From Flavobacteriaceae bacterium (GTDB taxonomy: Bacteria; Bacteroidota; Bacteroidia; Flavobacteriales; Flavobacteriaceae): a stretch of DNA of 33,988 nucleotides. Positions 8,597 to 16,696 of the stretch are shown here, piece after piece (within the stretch, counting starts at the first letter, position 1; the number at the start of each line of letters is the position of its first letter). Where the stretch lies: contig PBNJ01000003.1 of the NCBI GenBank assembly GCA_002723075.1, positions 1 to 33,988 on the forward strand. The letters are read 5' to 3'. The position numbers and the translations under genes were made by a program. Under the pieces are notes generated by a model. That model saw nothing but the letters and a program-made list of their open reading frames with translations. It did not search any database and was not told the DNA's origin.

Positions 8597-9502
8597 TTAA
8601 AACTCTAGCGAATATCCATCGTATGCCAACTCGACATTGGGAAAAATTTCGGCTGCCTCGATTTTAAATAATTCTAAATTCTTGTAACGTGACGAATAAT
8701 GACCCAATATTAAACAGTTGACGTTGGCATCCTTGGCAATTTGCGCAGCTTGCTTGGCAGTAGAATGATCAGTCTTTTTGGCCAACTCCAGATTATCATC
8801 CAAAAAAGTTGCTTCGTGATACAAGACATCAACCCCTTGTATTTGTCGAGTCATTTCAGGATGATATGCCGTATCGCTACAAAACGCATATGCTTTTGAA
8901 GGTTTTGGGTCGTGCGTCAATTGTGTATTCGAAATGCTTTCTCCATCTGTATTGACCACATCTTTTCCTTGCTTTAGGTTTCTCATTTGACTTTGGTCAA
9001 TTCGAAGTTTCTTTACTGCCTTAGGATTGATTTTGCGTTCTTTTGGTGTTTCTCGAAACAAAAAACCATTCGTATATACGCGATGTTTCAATGGAATGGT
9101 GTGGACCTCCATTTCGCCATCTGAAAACAAACAAACGGGCTCTTTTTCGCTCAGTTCATGAAAATGTAAAGGGTAATTTGTCCATGAATCAGACAATTTG
9201 AGAAGTAGCGTTACCGCTTCTCGTATCCCGACTGGTCCATAGATATGCAAGGGGGCTTCACGACCCAAAAGTCGAAAGGTAGATATCAATCCAGGTAGCC
9301 CATAAAAGTGGTCACCATGCAGGTGGGAAATAAAAATATGTTTAATGTGTGCAAATTTGACCTTCGCTTTACGCAGTAATACTTGAGTTCCTTCACCGCA
9401 ATCAATCAGAAAATGATGCTTTTTGGTCGACAACAATTGTGCAGTAGGTGCTTTATCAGTATGTGGAGTAGCAGAATGACACCCAAGAATTGTGAGTTTC
9501 AT
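8597..9502 (-). CDS. rnz: Ribonuclease Z
   Basis: 301 residues. Metallo-beta-lactamase-fold endonuclease that trims tRNA 3' trailers. The zinc motif HLHGDH is at residues 60-65 (SHLHGDHFYGLPG), preceded by LIDCGEGTQ; further zinc ligands are in FCSDTAYH and the C-terminal ILGHYSSRY, and the substrate-arm region lies between. Length is right for the short form RNase Z. Its ATG overlaps the TGA of the upstream STAS gene by one base (TGATG), suggesting coupled translation. With rnpB at 1743-2035 the window therefore encodes both the 5' and 3' tRNA end-processing enzymes' key parts. Confidence 0.96.
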   Translation of the reverse strand: MKLTILGCHSATPHTDKAPTAQLLSTKKHHFLIDCGEGTQVLLRKAKVKFAHIKHIFISHLHGDHFYGLPGLISTFRLLGREAPLHIYGPVGIREAVTLLLKLSDSWTNYPLHFHELSEKEPVCLFSDGEMEVHTIPLKHRVYTNGFLFRETPKERKINPKAVKKLRIDQSQMRNLKQGKDVVNTDGESISNTQLTHDPKPSKAYAFCSDTAYHPEMTRQIQGVDVLYHEATFLDDNLELAKKTDHSTAKQAAQIAKDANVNCLILGHYSSRYKNLELFKIEAAEIFPNVELAYDGYSLEF

Positions 9503-9843
9503 CAGATCCCTAAATCGCGTTCAATCTCCTCAATCTCAACCGTATCAAGGGCTTCATGTAAGGTCGGAACAACAGTAAGACCCTCTGGTAATCGTTTTAA
9601 AGATATTGGACCAGTTACGATAACAAAAGACTTGTTGTTTAAATTTTTATGATGACCTGCGAGCTCGATAAAGTCTTTAATATGTTTGGATAAAACAGGT
9701 TTTATTAAACTTAGATCCACGACGATATTGTGGGACGAAAAGGATTTGTATTTGCGCTTAATTTCATCACGGAATGGACGTCCAATTATATCTGAATCTT
9801 TACAGGTGATAATGGTGGTATTTTCTTTACTCTCAAATGTCAT
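9502..9843 (-). CDS. STAS-like domain protein upstream of RNase Z
   Basis: 113 residues, one domain. The pattern of alternating strands and helices, with IVVDLSLIKPVLSKHIKDFIEL in the middle and a C-terminal LPEGLTVVPTLHEALDTVEIEEIERDLG, resembles the STAS fold of anti-sigma-factor antagonists. The Ser/Thr that would be phosphorylated in a true antagonist is at best the serine in LSKHI. It has ATGA overlap with pyrB upstream and a one-base overlap with rnz downstream. I cannot name a partner kinase or anti-sigma factor from this window. It could instead be a degenerate fold partner of RNase Z; function unknown. Confidence 0.65.
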   Translation of the reverse strand: MTFESKENTTIITCKDSDIIGRPFRDEIKRKYKSFSSHNIVVDLSLIKPVLSKHIKDFIELAGHHKNLNNKSFVIVTGPISLKRLPEGLTVVPTLHEALDTVEIEEIERDLGI

Positions 9844-10769
9844 TGTTCAATTTTACTAGCCAAAAGATACAAAATCGCCATGCGGACAGCAACTCCATTT
9901 TCAACTTGATCAAGAATAATCGCATGCTCTGAGTCTGCAATATCAGATGAGATTTCAACTCCTCGATTGATCGGACCAGGGTGCATAATTAAGAGTCTTT
10001 TTTCTAAATTTTCAACCACCTGTTTTGTGATACCGTATTGCATAGCATATTCACGATTTGATGGAAAGAAACTGGTTCTCATGCGCTCAAACTGCACACG
10101 AAGTACATTGGCAACATCGGCCCATTGTAGTGCTTTTTCCAGACTGGTTTCAATGGTAACACCTAAAGATTCAATATGCTTAGGAATAAGTGTGAATGGG
10201 CCACAGACCATCACCTCTGCCCCGAGTTTTTTCAGAGCAAAAATATTTGACAATGCAACTCTAGAATGTAGAATGTCTCCGACGATAACAACCTTTTTTC
10301 CAGCGATATCTCCCAGCTTTTCCCGAATAGAAAAACAGTCCAAAAGAGCTTGTGTTGGGTGTTCGTGTGCGCCGTCACCGGCATTGACAATACAGGCATT
10401 AACATGCTTGGATAAAAACATAGCCGCGCCAGGATTTGGGTGACGCATCACAACCATATCTACCTTCATGGACAGGATGTTGTTGACGGTATCAATTAAT
10501 GATTCCCCTTTCTTGACAGAAGAGTTGGAAGCAGAGAAATTAATAACGTCTGCTGAAAGCCGTTTTTGAGCAAGTTCAAACGATAGTTTTGTTCGTGTGC
10601 TATTTTCAAAAAACAAATTGGCGATGGTAACATCTCGAAGAGACGGTACTTTTTTAATTGGTCGATTGATCACTTCTTTAAAATGGGAAGCTGTTTCAAA
10701 AATGAGTTCAATATCAGAAGTCGTTAAATATTTGATTCCCAATAAATGCGAAACACTCAGTTTACTCAT
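9840..10769 (-). CDS. pyrB: Aspartate carbamoyltransferase catalytic subunit
   Basis: 309 residues. Joins carbamoyl phosphate and aspartate, the committed step of pyrimidine synthesis. The carbamoyl-phosphate motif STRTKLSFE is at residues 57-65, the conserved HPTQALLD at 137-144, and HPGPINRGVEI at 263-273. Length and motif order match the catalytic chain. No pyrI regulatory chain lies next to it, so allosteric control by a partner cannot be assumed. The start lies inside the 3' end of pyrR (8-base overlap), and the stop overlaps the STAS gene start (ATGA). Confidence 0.97.
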   Translation of the reverse strand: MSKLSVSHLLGIKYLTTSDIELIFETASHFKEVINRPIKKVPSLRDVTIANLFFENSTRTKLSFELAQKRLSADVINFSASNSSVKKGESLIDTVNNILSMKVDMVVMRHPNPGAAMFLSKHVNACIVNAGDGAHEHPTQALLDCFSIREKLGDIAGKKVVIVGDILHSRVALSNIFALKKLGAEVMVCGPFTLIPKHIESLGVTIETSLEKALQWADVANVLRVQFERMRTSFFPSNREYAMQYGITKQVVENLEKRLLIMHPGPINRGVEISSDIADSEHAIILDQVENGVAVRMAILYLLASKIEQ

Positions 10770-11310
10770 TTGCCTTATTTATGATATAAACCGCATCTTC
10801 TCCATGTTCTTCTTCCCAGTGCACAAGTACTTTTTCGTCAGCAATCGCATCTACTTGTCGACCCAAATAGTCTGGCTGTATAGGTAAATGCCGAGAAAAC
10901 CGACGGTCAATCAGAGTTAACAGTTCGATTTCTGATGGACGGCCATAGGAGTCGATAGCCGTTAAAGCCGCTCGAATACTACGTCCTGTGTACAATACGT
11001 CATCGATAAGTACCACTTTTTTATTTTCAACCGAAACTTCCATCAAGTTTTCATTAGCAGACAATACCTTTTCTGAACGTCTAAAATCATCTCTAAAAAA
11101 AGTGATATCGATAAAACCATTCGAAATATCCTGAATATGGTGTTCTTGATTGAGAATAGACAGTAGTCGTTTGGCCAAAACAGTACCACGTGGTTGGATC
11201 CCGATAAGGACAGAATTAGAAAAATCTTGATGGGTCTCGCGTAACTGACAAGCTAGGCGATTGAGGATGATTTGAATTTCTTTAGTATCGAGGAGAAGTC
11301 GATTACTCAT
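10762..11310 (-). CDS. pyrR: PyrR: pyrimidine regulator / uracil phosphoribosyltransferase
   Basis: 182 residues. In Firmicutes PyrR binds pyr mRNA to cause attenuation and also makes UMP from uracil and PRPP. The PRPP-binding signature VVLIDDVLYTGRS is at about residues 99-111, and IGIQPRGTVLAKRL near 37-49 is the pyrophosphate loop. It is the first gene of the eight-gene minus-strand block. No attenuator-like hairpin is visible upstream of it (11311-11334), so here it may work mainly as an enzyme or act elsewhere. Confidence 0.95.
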   Translation of the reverse strand: MSNRLLLDTKEIQIILNRLACQLRETHQDFSNSVLIGIQPRGTVLAKRLLSILNQEHHIQDISNGFIDITFFRDDFRRSEKVLSANENLMEVSVENKKVVLIDDVLYTGRSIRAALTAIDSYGRPSEIELLTLIDRRFSRHLPIQPDYLGRQVDAIADEKVLVHWEEEHGEDAVYIINKANE

Positions 11311-11325
11311 CCATAATTATTTGAG

Positions 11326-11333
11326 CAAAATTA
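11326..11333 (-). promoter_or_regulatory. Candidate -7 box of the pyrR operon
   Basis: Minus strand TAATTTTG, an exact TAnnTTTG match, 16 bases upstream of the pyrR ATG. No good TTG at -33. The implied leader is only about ten bases. Confidence 0.5.
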
Positions 11334-11484
11334 GGAAATTTATATGAATTAGATAGAATCTGAATAGGGAATAACAAACGCACTTCAAAATAACCATTAA
11401 GGAAGGTGGAATCTCTCAAAAAAAATGTTTGCCGTTCTCTTTAAAATAATTAGTATAAATTAGAGCAATCAAAAAACAAATCAT

Positions 11485-12453
11485 ATGCACATACCTACTC
11501 TATTTTTTTTAGTTTTTTTTACATTTTTATCTTGTAAAAACCCCAAACCACAACCTACTGCCACGGTAATTGTACATGGTGGAGCTGGCTATATCAACAC
11601 CGAGCTCATGACACAAGAAGAAGAAGATGGGATTCGAAAGGCAATCGAAAAATCACTTCAAAAAAGTCATCAACATTTAGCAGATGGAGGTACGAGTGTT
11701 GAGGCGGTTCAGATTGCAATCAATATATTGGAGGACTCGCCCTATTTCAATGCAGGAAAAGGATCTGTGTTTACCTCTTCAGGAACCAATGAATTGGACG
11801 CTTCAATCATGAATGGACAAAACGGGCAAGCGGGAGCAGTCGCTGGACTCACAAACATCAAAAATCCGATCGACGCTGCCATTGCTGTCATGGAACATTC
11901 CCCTCATGTATTTATGATCGGTAAGGGAGCCGAGGAATTTGCAGTGATTCATGGCTTGGATACCGTACCTCAAACATATTTCTATAATAAAGATCGATAT
12001 AAGGAACACATAGAGGGATTGAGCGAGGACAGGTCAAAGTTCGGTACTGTGGGTGCAGTTGCCATTGATCACAATGGAAACATAGCAGCTGGGACTTCAA
12101 CTGGCGGGATGAACAACAAGCGCTTTGGGCGCGTGGGCGATGTTCCTGTGATTGGAGCGGGGACCTATGCGGAAAACGGTGTTGGAGGCTTGTCTGCAAC
12201 TGGTCATGGGGAGTACTTTATACGCAATGTAGCTACCTACGACATTGCCGCACAAGTCAAATATGGAAATACAACCCTAGACGAAGCGGGTTATAATACC
12301 TTGATGAAGAAACTGAAAAGTCAGGGTGGTGATGGGGGCGTTATCGGGCTTGATAGCCAAGGGGGTGTTGTCATCCACTGCAATACCGTAGCTATGCCAC
12401 GAGGATATATAAGTAGCAAAGGGGAAGCCGTTGTGATGATAGACATGGAATAG
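11485..12453 (+). CDS. Isoaspartyl peptidase / L-asparaginase (Ntn hydrolase), lipoprotein type
   Basis: 322 residues. Plant-type asparaginase that hydrolyses asparagine and/or beta-aspartyl dipeptides. The precursor is cut autocatalytically before a Thr; the conserved motif KFGTVGAVAID puts it at Thr188. Other family blocks are VIVHGGAGYI (28-37), YFNAGKGSVFTSSGTNELDASIM (87-109), AAGTSTGGMNNKRFGRVGDVPVIGAGTYA and SATGHGEYFIR. The N-terminus is a hydrophobic stretch ending in FLSC, a lipobox with Cys17, so the mature enzyme is probably a lipoprotein facing the periplasm. It stands alone: the 174 bases upstream separate it from divergent pyrR and show only AT-rich sequence with a weak TTTG/TATAAAT pair, and its stop lies 3 bases from that of the convergent oxoamine synthase. 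Confidence 0.9.
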   Translation: MHIPTLFFLVFFTFLSCKNPKPQPTATVIVHGGAGYINTELMTQEEEDGIRKAIEKSLQKSHQHLADGGTSVEAVQIAINILEDSPYFNAGKGSVFTSSGTNELDASIMNGQNGQAGAVAGLTNIKNPIDAAIAVMEHSPHVFMIGKGAEEFAVIHGLDTVPQTYFYNKDRYKEHIEGLSEDRSKFGTVGAVAIDHNGNIAAGTSTGGMNNKRFGRVGDVPVIGAGTYAENGVGGLSATGHGEYFIRNVATYDIAAQVKYGNTTLDEAGYNTLMKKLKSQGGDGGVIGLDSQGGVVIHCNTVAMPRGYISSKGEAVVMIDME

Positions 12454-12456
12454 GCC

Positions 12457-13719
12457 TTACACGCCTACTTCTTCAATAAATTTTGAGGATAGACGTTTGT
12501 ACAAACCGTCATTGAGTCGTTCTCGAATAGCTGAGAATGCCTCAAGAGTTTCATTGATATCTTCCATCGTGTGTGAAGCGGTTGGAATCAATCTCAATAA
12601 GATCAATCCTTTGGGAATCACTGGATAAACAACAATCGAACAGAAAATCCCAAAATTTTCTCTCAAATCTTTCACCAAAACCATAGCTTCAGGAACACTC
12701 CCTTTGAGGTAAACTGGGGTAACGCAACTTTGCGTAGATCCCAAGTCAAAACCACGCTGTCGAAGACCAGTTTGTAGTGCATCTACGTTTTTCCAAAGGT
12801 TTGCTTTGAATTCAGGCATAGAGCGCAGCATGTCTAAACGTTTTAATGCCCCTTTAACAAGCACCATTTGGAGGGATTTTGCAAACATCTGCGAACGCAT
12901 ATTGTATTTGAGATAATCAATGATGTCTTTATCTGCAGCGATAAATGCACCTGTACTTGCCATTGACTTGGCAAATGTGGCAAAATAAACATCGATATCG
13001 TCTTGAATGCCTTGTTCCTCCCCTGCACCAGCACCGGTAGCTCCAAGTGTACCAAACCCATGTGCATCATCGACAAGCAAGCGGAAATTAAATTTTTCTT
13101 TCAAGGCAACGATTTCACGCAAGCGACCTTGCTCCCCGCGCATCCCAAAAACTCCCTCCGAAATAACAAGTATTCCTCCACCTGTTTCCTCAACGACTTT
13201 GGTCGCACGAATCAAGTTTTTCTCTAGGCTTTCTATGTTGTTGTGCTGAAAGGTAAATCGCTTCCCTAGATGAAGTCTCACTCCGTCTACAATACACGCA
13301 TGCGCATCGACATCATAAACAATAACATCATTTTTTGATACAAGAGAATCGATTGTAGAAAGTATTCCTTGGTATCCAAAATTCAAAAGATATGCAGCTT
13401 CTTTATTGACAAAATCGGCTAACTCCTTTTGTAATTGCTCGTGTGCACTTGTGTGTCCAGACATAAGTCGAGCGCCCATAGGGTATGCAGACCCATAATC
13501 TTCAGCTGCCTGAGCATCAACTTTTCTCACCTCAGGATGGTTGGCTAATCCCAAATAGTCATTAACACTCCAAGTAACGACTTCTTTTCCCTGAAAATAC
13601 ATCCGATTTCCGATAGGTCCTTCTAGTTTGGGGAACGCAAAATAACCCTCTGCAAGGGATGCCCACTTCCCAAGTGGACCTTTATTTGTGCGCATTCTGT
13701 CAAAAATATCGTGATTCAT
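12457..13719 (-). CDS. Alpha-oxoamine synthase; likely cysteate (capnine) or serine palmitoyltransferase-type enzyme
   Basis: 420 residues. PLP enzyme of fold type I that condenses an amino acid with an acyl thioester and releases CO2. The PLP lysine is Lys251 in TFAKSMASTGAF; VDDAHGFGTLG (216-226), ISEGVFGM (186-193) and NDYLGLANHPEV (53-64) are the family blocks. The N-terminal extension GPLGKWASLAEGYFAFPKLEG is typical of the Bacteroidota subgroup rather than BioF or Kbl. Flavobacterial members of this subgroup have been reported to make 3-ketocapnine from cysteate. The immediate upstream gene is a cysteine-synthase-like enzyme, which supports that role over sphingolipid synthesis, but serine as substrate cannot be excluded by reading alone. 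Cytoplasmic; shares a transcript with the upstream gene (35-base gap). Confidence 0.78.
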   Translation of the reverse strand: MNHDIFDRMRTNKGPLGKWASLAEGYFAFPKLEGPIGNRMYFQGKEVVTWSVNDYLGLANHPEVRKVDAQAAEDYGSAYPMGARLMSGHTSAHEQLQKELADFVNKEAAYLLNFGYQGILSTIDSLVSKNDVIVYDVDAHACIVDGVRLHLGKRFTFQHNNIESLEKNLIRATKVVEETGGGILVISEGVFGMRGEQGRLREIVALKEKFNFRLLVDDAHGFGTLGATGAGAGEEQGIQDDIDVYFATFAKSMASTGAFIAADKDIIDYLKYNMRSQMFAKSLQMVLVKGALKRLDMLRSMPEFKANLWKNVDALQTGLRQRGFDLGSTQSCVTPVYLKGSVPEAMVLVKDLRENFGIFCSIVVYPVIPKGLILLRLIPTASHTMEDINETLEAFSAIRERLNDGLYKRLSSKFIEEVGV

Positions 13720-13754
13720 TGTTTACGTTTCTTTTCGTTCAAATTGTAATTTAG

Positions 13755-14801
13755 CTATTTGATATATTCAATTGCTTTTTCATCTTGCAAATGGTTTGCG
13801 TCGAAAAATCCTTGCTCTTTCATCCATTGATCACTATAGATCTTACTCATATAACGAGATCCATGATCGCAAAAGATAACGACTACAACACTGTCTTTAT
13901 CAAAAAATTGGTTTTGCTGATTTAACTGCCGAACAGCTTGAAGAGCCGCGCCAGAGGTATACCCCACAAAAAGTCCCTCACTCTTTGTGATTTCCCGAGC
14001 AGAATGAGCACTGTCTTCATCGGTTACTTTTTCAAAATGATCAATGTATTCAAAATGGGTCGTCGAGGGAATCAAGTTTTTTCCAAGACCTTCAATTCGG
14101 TAAGGGTAAATCTCATTTTCATCAAACTCAGAAGTTTCATGAAACTTCTTCAATACCGATCCATAGGCATCAACTCCAATGATTTTGATATTCTGGTTTT
14201 TCGATTTCAAATATCGTCCAATACCGGAAATCGTACCTCCTGTTCCACTGGCTGCCACCAAATGGGTGATTTGACCAGAAGTCTGCTGCCAGATTTCAGG
14301 GCCTGTTGTCAGGAAATGTGCTTCTGTGTTTAGTTCGTTGAAATACTGATTGATATAAACGGAACCTTTTATCTCGTTGTGTAAACGCTTTGCAACTTGA
14401 TAATAGGATCGTGGATCATCGGCTTTTACATGACCCGGGCATACATAAACTTCAGCTCCCATAGCGCGAAGCATATCAATCTTATCTCGGGATGATTTTG
14501 AGGAAACAGCTAAAACACACTGATATCCTTTAATGATACAGGCCATAGCAATACTAAAACCTGTGTTTCCTGAAGTCGTCTCGATAACCGTATTTCCAGG
14601 TTTAAGAATATTTTTTCGCTCTGCTTCTTCAACAATATGAAGAGCGATGCGATCTTTATTCGAATGACCTGGGTTGGTAAATTCAGCTTTGGCATAATAG
14701 CGACCTTGAAACTCTTTTACAGTTTCATTCAGCTTGATGAGTGGAGTGTTACCAATCAACTCTAGTACATTATCGTGTGACTCAATTGTTTTTTTAGTCA
14801 T
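13755..14801 (-). CDS. PLP-dependent cysteine-synthase-family enzyme; candidate cysteate synthase
   Basis: 348 residues from ATG 14801 (a TTG at 14810 is the less likely start). Fold type II PLP enzyme: [11 protein letters not shown] (15-25), PLP lysine Lys49 in NPGHSNKDR, phosphate loop TTSGNTG (75-81) and the glycine-rich [16 protein letters not shown]. It carries about 30 residues beyond the classic CysK catalytic core at the C-terminus. Two roles are possible: ordinary O-acetylserine sulfhydrylase, or cysteate synthase, which uses O-phosphoserine and sulfite. Pairing with the oxoamine synthase 35 bases downstream argues for the second. Lys/Asn replacing the usual SxK (NPGHSNKD instead of NPSFSVK) fits a divergent subfamily. 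Confidence 0.75.
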   Translation of the reverse strand: MTKKTIESHDNVLELIGNTPLIKLNETVKEFQGRYYAKAEFTNPGHSNKDRIALHIVEEAERKNILKPGNTVIETTSGNTGFSIAMACIIKGYQCVLAVSSKSSRDKIDMLRAMGAEVYVCPGHVKADDPRSYYQVAKRLHNEIKGSVYINQYFNELNTEAHFLTTGPEIWQQTSGQITHLVAASGTGGTISGIGRYLKSKNQNIKIIGVDAYGSVLKKFHETSEFDENEIYPYRIEGLGKNLIPSTTHFEYIDHFEKVTDEDSAHSAREITKSEGLFVGYTSGAALQAVRQLNQQNQFFDKDSVVVVIFCDHGSRYMSKIYSDQWMKEQGFFDANHLQDEKAIEYIK

Positions 14802-14834
14802 AAATAACAAGCCTTTGGCTTATTGATTCGTGTC

Positions 14835-14842
14835 CAAATTTA
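14835..14842 (-). promoter_or_regulatory. Candidate -7 box of the PLP-enzyme pair
   Basis: Minus strand TAAATTTG, exact TAnnTTTG match, 33 bases upstream of ATG 14801. The expected -33 region is T-rich but lacks a TTG. Confidence 0.55.
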
Positions 14843-14980
14843 CAGAATTTTAATGGTTTTTGGAAAAATCGAATTTTTAAAAAAGTATTGTTTAAAGAAG
14901 GTAAAACAAAATTAAACAATCAAGACATATTGATATACAAGTTTTGTGTAGAGTTTGTTTATATTCGCAAAAAAAATGCC

Positions 14981-16088
14981 ATGTTTACAACAGAACTCTA
15001 TTCAAAACTTAAAGATCGCCTGGTTGCGTTAAGGAGGTCTCTTTGACGTTGAATCGCTAACCATAGATGTTCAAAATAAAGAGGAAAAAACCCTAGCACC
15101 TGATTTTTGGGATGACACCACTGCTGCCGAAGCTTATGTACGGGCTCTTCAACCGCTAAAGCAATGGCTTTCAGACATTGATAGTTTAACTTCCAAAATT
15201 GATGATATTTCTGTGCTGGTTGAATTTTCCAAGAGTGGTGATGATGTAGCAGATGAGCTAAACTCACTTTTCACTGAGGCAACTAACTTTATTGAACAGC
15301 TCGAGTTTAAAAATATGCTTTCTGAAGAAGGCGATTCATTCTCTGCCGTACTGCAAATCACTGCTGGGGCAGGTGGAACGGAAAGCTGTGATTGGGCTTC
15401 AATGCTGATGAGAATGTACATGATGTGGGCAGAAAGGAAAGGGTATAAAGTTCGCGAGCTCAATCTACAAGAAGGTGATGTAGCTGGTATCAAAACCGTT
15501 ACGCTCGAATGTAAAGGAGATTATGCATTCGGTTGGCTAAAGGGTGAAAATGGTGTCCATCGCTTGGTGCGGATTTCTCCTTTTGACAGCAATGCAAAAA
15601 GACACACTAGTTTTGCATCTGTTTATGTTTATCCACTCGTAGATGATACAATACAAATTGATATTAACCCAGCTGATATTCAAATCACAACTGCACGATC
15701 TAGTGGAGCGGGAGGTCAGCATGTAAATAAGGTTGAAACCAAAGTTCAGCTGACCCATAAACCGACCGGAATTCAAATCAGCTGTTCGGAAACACGATCA
15801 CAACACGAAAATAGAGAGAGAGCCATGCAAATGTTGCGTTCTCAACTTTACGAAATTGAGCTTCAAAACAAAAGAAAAACAAGAGATGCAATTGAGGCCA
15901 ATAAAATGAAAATCGAATGGGGGTCTCAAATTCGAAATTATGTCATGCAACCCTATAAAATGATAAAAGATGTAAGAAGCGGATATGAGACAAGTGACGT
16001 CAGCTCCGTTTTGGATGGAGGACTAGACCCTTTTCTTCAATCTTTTTTAATGACAAATCAAGAATCTAAATCAAATGAACTTTTATGA
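14981..16088 (+). CDS. prfB: Peptide chain release factor 2, with programmed +1 frameshift
   Basis: RF2 ends translation at UAA and UGA. The gene is in two frames: ATG 14981 to an in-frame TGA at 15044-15046, then +1 (GAC at 15045) to TGA 16086-16088, giving 368 residues in one chain that starts [21 protein letters not shown] and continues [15 protein letters not shown]. The stop-recognition tripeptide is in [15 protein letters not shown] and the peptidyl-hydrolysis motif GGQ in [14 protein letters not shown]. Reading from an internal start at 15213 would miss the N-terminal domain. It is followed by a HAD gene overlapping by four bases (ATGA). No clear promoter; the best is TATATTCG at 14960, one mismatch from TAnnTTTG. 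Confidence 0.97.
15032..15047 (+). promoter_or_regulatory. RF2 programmed frameshift site
   Basis: AGGAGG, three bases, then CTT TGA C: the Shine-Dalgarno-like stimulator, slippery CTT codon and TGA with 3' C in exactly the spacing of the Escherichia coli site. Low RF2 lets the ribosome shift +1 at CTT; ample RF2 terminates at TGA after 21 codons, so RF2 controls its own amount. Confidence 0.95.
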
Positions 16089-16696
16089 TAAATACAATTG
16101 TTTTTGACCTTGGCGGTGTTCTAATTGACTGGAACCCTGAATATGTTTTCCTGAAAGAATTTCGCGGAAATCGTAAAAAAATGAACTGGTTTTTTGAAAA
16201 TATTTGTACCTCAGAATGGAATGAACAACAAGATGCTGGATATAACTTAGAACAAGCAACCCTTGAGCGAATTGCTCTCTTTCCTGAACATGAGCGTCTT
16301 ATTCGAATGTATTATGGTGAATGGGAACAGATGCTTGGTTATGAGCTTACTGGAACAGTAGAAATTCTAAAAAAATTACATCAATCTACCGATTACTCGA
16401 TCTACGCATTGACCAACTGGAGCGGAGAGACCTTCCCGGTTGCGCTGCAAAAATTTCCCTTTTTATCATGGTTTGAGGGTATTGTTGTCTCTGGCGATGA
16501 GAAACTCGTGAAACCAGACCCTGCAATCTATAAATTATTGTTAGACCGATATAATCTAGATGCTAAGACTTGTGTATTTATCGATGATCGAGCTGACAAT
16601 GTCCAGGCGGCTGTTCATTTGGGATTTAAAGGAATTCAATTTTCAAACTACCGTCAACTTCGAAATGAACTACTTGAACTAAACATCAAAATATAA
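16085..16696 (+). CDS. HAD-superfamily phosphatase
   Basis: 203 residues, subfamily IA style. Nucleophile Asp8 in [12 protein letters not shown] (the second motif-I Asp is replaced by Gly, as in the sugar-phosphatase-like YihX group), motif II TNWS near residue 116, motif III Lys in [15 protein letters not shown], and motif [16 protein letters not shown] near 162-175. A helical cap lies between motifs I and II. Substrate unknown; a small sugar or nucleotide phosphate is the usual guess. Start overlaps prfB (ATGA) and the stop overlaps the next gene's ATG (TAATG), so the three genes are probably one transcript. Confidence 0.88.
   Translation: MINTIVFDLGGVLIDWNPEYVFLKEFRGNRKKMNWFFENICTSEWNEQQDAGYNLEQATLERIALFPEHERLIRMYYGEWEQMLGYELTGTVEILKKLHQSTDYSIYALTNWSGETFPVALQKFPFLSWFEGIVVSGDEKLVKPDPAIYKLLLDRYNLDAKTCVFIDDRADNVQAAVHLGFKGIQFSNYRQLRNELLELNIKI

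Noticed and set aside
15041-15047. In-frame TGA near the start of prfB as a sign of a broken gene
   Set aside because: The surrounding AGGAGG, CTT and TGA C match the standard RF2 frameshift site, and the +1 frame gives an intact protein.
15149-15493. Minus-strand reading frame opposite prfB
   Set aside because: Antisense of RF2 codons, serine-rich low-complexity protein, no start context.
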